Below are positions 55,495 through 64,000 of a DNA stretch of 64,000 bases, one piece after another. The stretch is from Cyclina sinensis (taxonomy: Eukaryota > Mollusca > Bivalvia > Venerida > Veneridae), in the NCBI GenBank assembly GCA_012932295.1, contig JAAONU010000123.1, positions 5,828,001-5,892,000 on the forward strand. The letters are read 5' to 3'. The notes under the pieces were generated by a model, which saw only the letters and a list, made by a program, of their open reading frames with translations, did no database searches and was not told the origin of the DNA. The stretch's first letter is position 1. The number at the start of each line of letters is the position of its first letter. The position numbers and the translations under genes are program-made.

Positions 55495-57263
55495 CACCCC
55501 TACTAAACGGTGGCTCTTTCACATTTTGGTGATCTGTTTAAATGAGAGCCCTTGACACTTCCGTTGTAGAGCCCTCGACCAAAACAAGGCTGAAAAAGGT
55601 AAGCACATTTTATAAAAATATACGTTTTTAAAGAGCATGCTTGTTTTTCAAAAATCGAAGAATGCCATGCCACATAGAACATTTTTCTCATCATTTTAGA
55701 TGCAATTTCGACAAGAAATATCCCATAATGACGTTGCTAGAACTTGTACGAAATATCAACTCGTGTGTTTTCTTTTACGAGGAAACACATCTTGAGTGAT
55801 TTCTTTACCGTGAAGTAGATGTTGGCTCACATAATCGTCATGTAACATTGTTCCAACCTCCTCTTTGGCTCAACACTAAAAATATTTCACAGAGCTCGGT
55901 TAAAAACAAAATACTCACATTTTTTTAAATGTGATCGAGCCATCGAGAATGTGATGGCGCCATCGGCAATGTGAAAGAGCCCTCGAAAATGTGATGAAGC
56001 CAACACCATCATTCAATAAGTGTTAATATTGTATGTTAAAAAGCACGAAGAATGGCGACGATCTGATTTCTTTTTTTTTCAAAATTGGTAATACTTTATT
56101 TAAAACACCGGACATTGTTTTGTCTTCAATTCCAGCATCATTGTGTATATTGTTTTTAATGTTTTCTGCTTCATATTCCGAACTAATTGAGATAGGTTCT
56201 TCAATATCTGCTACATCGCTATCTGTAAACAATCTCGTCTAATGAGTACAAATAACTTCTTCATCACTGACTGAATGGCTTTCAAGTGAACAATTCAATG
56301 TTCTTTTTGATGTTTTTCTAGGTTTAAAATGTTTAGTTGCTGAAAATATTGTCTTTAATATAGAGTATTTGATTTGCTTTTTAGAACTTGAACCTTGGAT
56401 GCGTTTTCTTTTATTCGTTTTCGCCGATGTGGTGCCTCGAAAATTCTTTTCCCCATGTTTCTTTTATTCATGTTCATTGCTTTGACAATAACTTCTGAGT
56501 CGTGTTGCATTGATTTGACAAAATTTTCTTTTTCGAGCTAATCGCTACTCTGTTCTTAGTTTACCTCTAAAGACCGTTATCTGTGATTAAATTATGAATA
56601 TAATTATAGAGTAATGAAAAACTAGTTCATATGAACGAATCTGATTGAACAATTATTCGAAACATTTCAAGAAAGTAAGTATCAACTCATGCAATTTAAT
56701 CTAACATGAATTTTAATTGGTATAATTCCACAATATCAGCACTTAATGAATGATGGTGTTGGCTCGATCACATTTTCGAGGGCTCTTTCACATTGCCGAT
56801 GGCGCCATCACATTGTCGATGGCTCGATCACATTTAAAAAAATGTATTTTGTTTTTAACCGAGCTCTGTGAAATATTTTTAGTGTTGAACCAATGAGGAG
56901 GTTGGAACTATGTTTCATGACGATTATGTGGGCCAACATCTACTTCACGGTAAAGAAATCACTCAAGATGTGTTTCCTCGTAAAAGAAAACACACGAGTT
57001 GATATTTCGTACAAGTTCTAGCAACGTCATTATGGGATATTTCTTGTCGAAATTGCATCTAAAATGATGAGAAAAATGTTCTACGTGGCATGACATTCTT
57101 CGATTTTTGAAAAACAAGCATGCTCTTTAAAAACGTATATTTTTATAAAATGTGCTTACCTTTTTCAGCCTTGTTTTGGTCGAGGGCTCTACAACGGAAG
57201 TGTCGAGGGCTCTCATTTAAACAGATCACCAAAATGTGAAAGAGCCACCATTTAGTAGGGGTG
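55495..57263. mobile_element. 1.77-kb element with ~525-bp inverted arms
   Basis: The left arm 55495-56022 is repeated inverted at about 56738-57263. The outer ends are CACCCCTACTAAA and TTTAGTAGGGGTG, flanked by AAAAT (55490-55494, 57264-57268). Inner parts of the arms carry ~20-bp subrepeats with GATCGAGCC / GATGGCGCCATCG. The spacer of about 715 bp holds one weak open frame. The superfamily is not assigned; the 5-bp duplication is short and could be chance. Confidence 0.9.
56023..56450 (-). pseudogene. Possible broken coding frame inside the long inverted-arm element
   Basis: One minus-strand frame stays open for about 140 codons except for a single TAG near 56240. The upstream part is basic with an NLS-like KTNKRKR. 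The downstream part is acidic, with DSDVADIEEP and a Leu/Ile stretch NKVLPILKKKE. I recognise no family. An overlapping basic frame exists, so this may be non-coding. Confidence 0.25.
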
Positions 57264-57499
57264 AAAATAGTGAGCTAATTTTGTAAAGGCAATATCTCCA
57301 CTTGCGTCAAACATTGAAAGACCAAAATACTGCATGAAGAACTGTTATTATAGGATTTTTGTTACTACCTTTAAGCAATAATGATTTCTCAACTACTGGA
57401 AAAAGCTTGATAAAACATACATGCACTACAATAATAGAAATCATCTTTCAAAATCTCAATAAGGTACATACATTTTAAACCTAGTCAGGTAGTAACAAT

Positions 57500-57546
57500 T
57501 GACTTGCGTGCCCCTGATTTGCATGCCCCTGATTTGCGTGCCCCTG
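57500..57546. repeat. Short 16-bp tandem repeat
   Basis: Three copies of TTGCGTGCCCCTGATT with small changes, GC-richer than the surroundings. Confidence 0.85.
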
Positions 57547-58335
57547 TATAGAATAACTTACATTGTGGGATTTCTACCACTGCTTTGGTTCCAGCATTTT
57601 TCAAGAAAACAATTTTTAGCTTCATTTGAGAGCTACTTGAAATAGACAACAAATAGTAGCATGTTTAAACCTGTTTTCAAAATGTTTGAAAACTTTAAAT
57701 TCATGCTATTGAGTTTTGACAAGATCTGAACACCTTAACCAGAATGTAAACCCTATAACTGAAACAGTATTTATGATATCCTTTGAGAATTTCCTCAAAA
57801 TAGGAAAAATAAATAGCCACTATGTAGAAAATCTTTATTCCCAAGACAACAAAAAAGTATATCTTTTACATAAGTCTGCAAAAAAACGTGTCATTCCCAG
57901 ATGTCTTTGTAAAAGTTGAAAGAAATCGTCTGTAATAAATTCAATAAATTTCTCTTTCCTAGAAAAAAGGACTTTCTACAATCGAGGCAACTGCCATACA
58001 AACTGATGGAAAACTTCAATCAAATCCTCCTGAAATTCTCCTGTTCCATTATAGCAAGTTAGATGAAGATTTACTGTAAAGTTTTGCAAACAGTATAATT
58101 CATTTTTCACAGAAACTGAAATACACCATAAGAGATTTATTGTAATTTTTGTTTATGACAGATTTTTCAACTAGAAATCTGAGATTTTCTACATACCAGT
58201 ACATGTTAAGCAGATTTCTTGTTCCAATAAAATTCTGTAATCAAAGTTCTGTAAGAACTATTAAAAGAGAGTCAATAATAAATGACTCATAGCAGAAAGT
58301 AACATATATAATAAATCAGTTAGTTCTTTATTGTC

Positions 58336-58360
58336 CCCCCCCCCCCCCCACACACACAAC
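58336..58360. repeat. Poly-C tract followed by (CA)n
   Basis: A run of about 13-15 C followed by ACACACACA. Length of such runs is often unreliable in assemblies. Confidence 0.9.
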
Positions 58361-59029
58361 CCCTGGAAAATTTTGAAATTTAGCGCGCTTCATTTCCTGC
58401 ATTTTGGGCTATATTTATACTATTCAAAGGCACCATTTGAAGGCCCATTTTTTGGCATATTTTAATGCAAACATGTGTTTAAAGTATCTACATTGCATGG
58501 CAGTATGATACTACCTAGTCAAAATAATTCAAGTGGCATCTTGAGCAAATTCTGAGATATTTTTGTTATGGGTCAGAATCACGCTATAACAGAGGCGAGA
58601 ACTTTTTAACAAGCTGAAGGCTGAGGTCATTGCTATGGAAACACATTAAACCAGACTTGCATATCATACAACAATATATCCTTTCCTTGATAATGACAGA
58701 AGTATGATTATGACAATGCAGCATAAAGGGTAGGATTTGCAAATCAGAAACTTCAGACTGAAAAACAGTCTGCTCTTGTGACATCTAAAAACACATCATG
58801 TAAAAGTAAAGTATCATTTATGAATATTCCGTTCGTCATGTTGTAATACAATATCAAACAGTTCTGACAGATGATTCACCATTGTTGTTTACACCACATA
58901 GTGGGATGGGAGACATATTGTTTTTGTACGCTCTGTCTCTCTGTATGTCTGTTAGTCTGTAGGTCAGAAAGTTTGTTAGTGCTTCTTCTCCATAACAGAT
59001 GGTTGGATTTCAATGGAACTTGCTATGAT

Positions 59030-59740
59030 TTATTAATACGGTATTATACCAAGCCTAGTTGAGGCATTTTCCAGTTCAGAGATTTTCAGCAAACTTACGG
59101 GCCCTGATTTGTCCAAATTTGAACACATACAGGCATACCTCCATAACCACTTGTCTGATTTTGACAAAACTTCACAGAAATTATTGTCAGTAAGTGTAAT
59201 TAAAGTATTATTAATGTATTCCGGTTGACTGATTTTTAGTGGAGTTATGACTCTTGATTTGTCCAAATTTGAATACATTTCAGAATATCTCCATAACCGC
59301 TGATCGAATTTTGAGGAAACTTCACAGAAATGATTTTTAGCAAGTGTAGTTACCAGTATTATCAATGTATTCTGGTCAGCTGATTTTTAGTGTTGTCATG
59401 GGCCTTGATTTGTCCAAATTTGAATCATCTGGGCATATCTCCATAACTGCTGGAAATTTGAGGAAATTTAACAGGAATGCTTGTAAGTGAGTGTAGTTAT
59501 GCATTTTTTGTTGTGTTCCAGTCTGACTATTCTAGTGAAGTTATGGCCCTTGCTTTGTCAAAATCTCAATACAGTCAGGCATATCTCCATAACTGGTGGT
59601 GAGATTTTGAAGAAACTTCACAGGAATGATCATTGGCAGTGTAGTTATGCATATTATTGGCTTATACTGGTCAGATGATTTTTAGCAGAGTTGCAGCCCT
59701 TGATTTGTCCAAATTTGAATACAGTTATAACTAGTTTTCT
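59030..59740. repeat. ~150-bp tandem array, nearly five units
   Basis: Shared phrases are CTTGATTTGTCCAAATTTGA, GGCATATCTCCATAACTG and GAGGAAACTTCACAGAAATG. A 110-codon minus-strand frame is a by-product. Confidence 0.9.
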
Positions 59741-59937
59741 TCAGGGTAAATGACATGTGGGGGAGACATATGTTTTTTCAAAAACAATCTCTAGTTATTC
59801 TTTAAAGTTCTAATACAATATTTGATTTGTCACATCTGAGTTTCAAGTTTGAACCCATCTACATCTCACAGACAATATGCTGTTGGCTTCCTATAAACAT
59901 GTCTGACCATTTGTTATATGAAAAAAAAACAAGTGAG

Positions 59938-60720
59938 CCATGATGGTCCTTTATCTCTCATCTGAGAACCATATTGTTGGATTTTTCCTTGCTGTTACTT
60001 CAAAAAATAGAACATAGGTCAGTATATCAAGGTAAAAATCTGTTTTCATAATTGTCTATACTTCTTTTTAACCAACATAAAAGGAATAAATATGATACTG
60101 GTCCACTAAAGGAACATTTCTGTGAAATAACTCTGAAATCTGGCCAGCCATTTCTGCATTATCATGAGATTTTCAAAGTTTTCCATAAGTTTGGTGAAAA
60201 CACTGTCTGCCAATTTTTTTACAAACCAACATGGCTTAAAGGTATTTGATAAAAAGTCACCACAGGAACATTTCTATGAAATTATTTTGAAACTGGACAA
60301 AGGATTTCTGAGTTTCCCCATTCTCTGTCAGCCTGGTACTTTTACAAACCAAAATTACTCAAAGAAATTTAATAAAGATCCAGGTAAGAAACATTTCTGT
60401 GAAATTATTATGTAATTGGGACAGTAATTTGAGGAGACAATTTTCTATGTTTTCCATATAGTAATGAAAAGTGCAAATAGGCCTGGCCCTCTGATGTTTT
60501 TAAGGACCAATATTGCATATGAAGGACTTTAAGGACCACCTAAACAACATTTCTGTAAAATTATTTAGAAATGCAGGTGGTTACTGAAGAGAAGATTTTC
60601 AAAGTTTTTTGTTTTATTTTGGTTGCCATATCAACCAAAGTTTTAAATGGAACCATGTAATTTTAAAGAATTTGAAGAAGGACCATCTAAGAAACATGCT
60701 TTTGTTATATTATATATTGT
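59938..60720. repeat. Repeat block starting with the shared hairpin-type terminus
   Basis: It starts AACAAGTGAGCCATGATGGT, a diverged form of the AACAAGAGGGCCATNATGG terminus. Degenerate ~120-bp units with GAACATTTCTGTGAAATTAT follow. The right end is not defined. Confidence 0.6.
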
Positions 60721-63097
60721 TCAGCTGTTGATGAAAATTTCAAAAGTGAAAAAACAACAAATACTCGTTTTATGCAAAAGAAAAATCAAGAATTATGACT
60801 GTTAAACTTAAGTTACTATGGGTACCAGTACTATTCAGGGAAACAATGAAACCAACAACACTGGGGGAAAAATATTAAATTTAGTTTGATAATGACATAA
60901 ATGATGGGTCTCTCATCATGATGAATGTGAACAAGTAATGATTTATGAAGATCAGGGTGTGAGAGAGAAGAAGACTTGTCAACTAACAGCATTATATTAT
61001 GATGTTAACATGATATGCAACAGTATGAGGAACTCCCACAGTTGAATTAATAAAAATAAAAAAAATAAATATATTTTAGCTCGTTTGGATTCAGGGGAAT
61101 TGCTACCGTTAGAAATTAACAGGACTGAAGCATGTAGCAGAATTCTATTCAGACGGGTTTTTTTTTCCTTTTCTTTTTTTTTCTTCAAAATATCTCAAAC
61201 AATTATCTGACAAGGTTTCAATTAGAAATGCAACTTGAACAGTTTGAAAAGATTTTGTATTTTCAAACAGATGATTTATTTTTCTTTTATCTCATCACGA
61301 CATACAAAGTATATAGGTATGAAATAACCATTTTATAAATACAGAATAAAAAATCTGAGTTTGTTACTAACTGAGATATTTCCAAACAAAAACAAAAAAC
61401 AAAAAAAACCACAAGTTTGACTAGAACTCCTTTTTATGTGGTATAAGTCATAAATCTTTAATGATTGTCAGTTGTAGTAGAAATAATCTAACAAATACAG
61501 ATTTTAGCAAGTTTACAGAAATAACAAGGACCGAAACAGCAAAGATTTGCAACAATACATTTTAAGGTTTTTGTAATAAAGCAAATATGTTAATGATTCC
61601 AGGTTTGAATTTGAGATCAAGATTTTTGTTTTCAAATTTTCCACAGTTAATTTTAGTTTTCAGCAAAAATTCTCAACACGACCAAGGTCCTATGTTCGAG
61701 TCAAGTTTGAGGCAAGAGCTCTCTCTTGAATTCCATTGAATTACAAAATGTAAATGACCTAGAGTGTTCAGTATGCAAAGGCAAACAATGTGTCTCTTTG
61801 GCAAGAAAACTAACTGAAGGGAAAGTGAGAAAAGCTGATTTTGGGCTCTGCAACATCATGAATTAAGTGGTTTTTGTGTTTTTTTGTAGTTGAATTTCAC
61901 AGAACTGCAATAAAATTCCCAAAATGTGACAAATTCCCAGTCCAAATGGTATAGGTCATATTCCCAAAATGATTGCGGGGGTGGGGGGAGAAGCGAAAAA
62001 ACTGATTGAACTATGAAACCATTTTTTTTTCTAATCCTTTCAATATTTTTCCTGTCAGAATCTAAGTATTAAACAAATTAAAAAAAAACAACTGCCCTCT
62101 TACAAACCATAAAGCATCATCCTCTGTGTCAAATAACCTTTAATGAGAGATTTGTCTTGTGTCATTTAACAGAAATGAGACTTTGAAAGTAGTAGATAGA
62201 CCTGGATTCAGGACTGAACTGTTATTTATAGAATGAGGTAGAGAATGTGTTGATAGCTTACAGATAAATTGAAATTTGTTTAATGATGCTGCTTTCTTCA
62301 CTGCCTCATTTTGGTATCAAGTTTTTCTCCAAAATTGAATTACTGAATCATTTTAAGAGAAATATGACTATTCCATTTCAATGATTGTCTTAATTTCAAC
62401 TAATTGCTTATAATTATTTCAATATCTCTAAGGAAATCTGCTGGAAATTTAAACTAATTTCAAGTTATTACTTGAAATCTAATTCTTAATAATTCTTTGC
62501 TGCAATATGACCTTCAGTGTGTGTGGATGCGCTGTAAAACTCATCAAAATAAACAAACAAAAATAATTCTTAAAAGAGAGATTAAATTGGGAAATACATG
62601 AACATGTACCTGGAACACACTCTTTCACTAAAATTTCGTACTTCTTCCCTCAGCCTAACATCACAAAACAAATTTGCAAACCATGCGCGGGGCTGAATGC
62701 AAAAAAAGTGTCATCATTCTGCTTCTTTATTCTATCAGACTGAGAACTTTTGAAATCATTTTCATTGCAGTATTTAGTGATGAGTATTGTATTTTTTGTA
62801 CCCAGTAAGTTCAAAAACAGCCGCTAGCTATGGTTAAACTGATTATTATCAAATTATGTGCAGTCCAAATTTGGTGGAAATATTTGAGACATATGGTCAC
62901 ATTGGCAAATGACATTTCTAGGATAGGGATGTTTAAACTACATGAAAACTAAAAAAAAAATAATAGCAGGAATGAATTTAAAAAGAAAGCCTGGCACAGT
63001 TATGCACCTTGTACAGTGTACTTATGTTTAATATCCCTTTTCACTGTGAAGTTTCAACATGTTCCATGAAAAAAAATTTAATTTGAGTAATGCTCCT

Positions 63098-63722
63098 CTG
63101 AAGCCAGGCAGAGTTATATGTCTTGTTCTTTGCATTTCCTCTGAAGCCAGGCAGAGTTATATGTCTTGTTCTTTGCATTTCTTTTGAAGCCAGGCAGAGT
63201 TATATGTCTTGTTCTTTGATTTCCTCTGAAGCCAGGCAGAGTTATATGTCTTGTTCTTTGCATTTCCTCTGAAGCCAGGCAGAGTTATATGTCTTGTTCT
63301 TTGCATTTCCTCTGAAGCCAGGCAGAGTTATATGTCTTGTTCTTTGCATTTCCTCTGAAGCCAGGCAGAGCTATATGTCTTGTTCTTTGCATTTCTTCTG
63401 AAGCCAGGCAGAGTTCATCGTCGGAACCCACGTTCGCTTAATACGCTATGCTTCTTAATCGACCGTATATAATGTAGTGGACACGGAATATATACAGTGG
63501 GTTCCGACGATGGGCAGAGTTATATGTCTTGTTCTTTGCATTTCTTCTGAAGCCAGGCAGAGATATATGTATTGTTCTTTGCATTTCCTCTGAAGCCAGG
63601 CAGAGTTATATGTCTTGTTCTTTGCATTTCTTCTGAAGCCAGGCAGAGTTATATGTATTGTTCTTTGCATTTCCTCTGAAGCCAGGCAGAGTTATATGTC
63701 TTGTTCTGCACATTTCCTCTAA
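63098..63722. repeat. 43-bp tandem array
   Basis: About 12 well-conserved units of CTGAAGCCAGGCAGAGTTAT plus ATGTCTTGTTCTTTGCATTT, interrupted by a 97-bp MITE at 63416-63512. Confidence 0.97.
63416..63512. mobile_element. 97-bp hairpin-ended MITE with perfect 9-bp target duplication
   Basis: Ends CATCGTCGGAACCCAC and GTGGGTTCCGACGATG are perfectly inverted. GGCAGAGTT (63407-63415) is repeated at 63513-63521. It interrupts a 43-bp unit, so the empty site is visible in the neighbours. The terminus is the same as in 54767-54867. Confidence 0.96.
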
Positions 63723-64000
63723 TCATTCTTTTTCTCTGTATAAAGTCCCTCTTGTAAATACTGAGTTTTGGTCCAGACAAAAAAAAACATAATAAAGAGA
63801 AATATTTATAAATAAGGCAGAGTTATGATTCTTGCACAGTGCACTCCGCCTCACCAAGGTCTGTCTAGAATAAACAGAATTTATGTCCTTGTTATACTCA
63901 AAGAATGGTTATTGTGCAAGAGGAATAAATCTGAACCCTGAATACTGGAAACCTTTGTCTATTTGTCCAAAGCCTTTTCTCAGAATATCAGAAATAAAGT

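Larger units (their letters stand above)
47913..64000. other. Region upstream of the visible SLC2A13 exons, no gene recognised
   Basis: This should be intron if the missing 5' exon is farther upstream. I checked donor-like GT sites on the minus strand and found no segment resembling TM1-4 of a sugar porter. It holds the mobile elements and arrays listed separately. 47940-50075, 52700-54620, 57550-59000 and 60730-63090 are plain AT-rich DNA apart from a poly-C/(CA)n stretch at 58336-58360. Confidence 0.6.

Overview
This is a gene-poor, AT-rich stretch of animal nuclear genome, most likely from a bivalve mollusc. The lineage is inferred from three things: long introns with GT-AG splice sites, tRNA-derived SINEs of a type common in bivalves, and dense tandem-repeat-bearing elements with the terminal hairpin AGGGCCATNATGGCCCT. 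There is no bacterial-type coding density, and almost every short open frame is chance or lies inside a repeat.

One gene is clearly supported. It is the 3' part of an SLC2A13/HMIT-type H+/myo-inositol cotransporter on the minus strand. Eight exons join in perfect phase: 47912-47753, 47377-47166, 46038-45927, 30959-30796, 30250-30136, 19981-19737, 19406-19254 and 14764-14538. They give 462 residues ending at a TGA stop. Transmembrane segments 1-3, part of 4 and the start codon lie upstream, probably beyond base 64000. Introns range from about 330 bp to 15 kb and hold most of the repeats.

Layout. 1-3010: degenerate dispersed repeats. 3010-13270: two tandem copies of a 4.4-5.8 kb segment, each carrying a decayed copy of one SLC2A13 exon with flanking intron; the second copy also carries a miniature LTR element. 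13270-14537: 3' flank of the gene, with one weak candidate exon on the plus strand. 14538-47912: SLC2A13. Its introns hold a SINE, a 1.25 kb hAT-type element with an 8-bp target duplication, several TA- and TTAA-flanked miniature transposons, and large tandem arrays with units of 85, 108, about 145 and about 300 bp. 47913-64000: upstream of the visible exons, with an old miniature LTR element, a second SINE, a 230-bp duplication, two tiny hairpin transposons with perfect 9-bp target duplications, a 1.77 kb element with about 525-bp inverted arms, and more arrays.

The most notable items are two full-length miniature LTR retrotransposons (TRIMs) whose LTRs contain a tRNA-like pol III promoter module. 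Others are the pair of roughly 100-bp MITEs with 9-bp duplications, the set of elements that share termini but carry unrelated satellite cores, and the partial duplication of SLC2A13.
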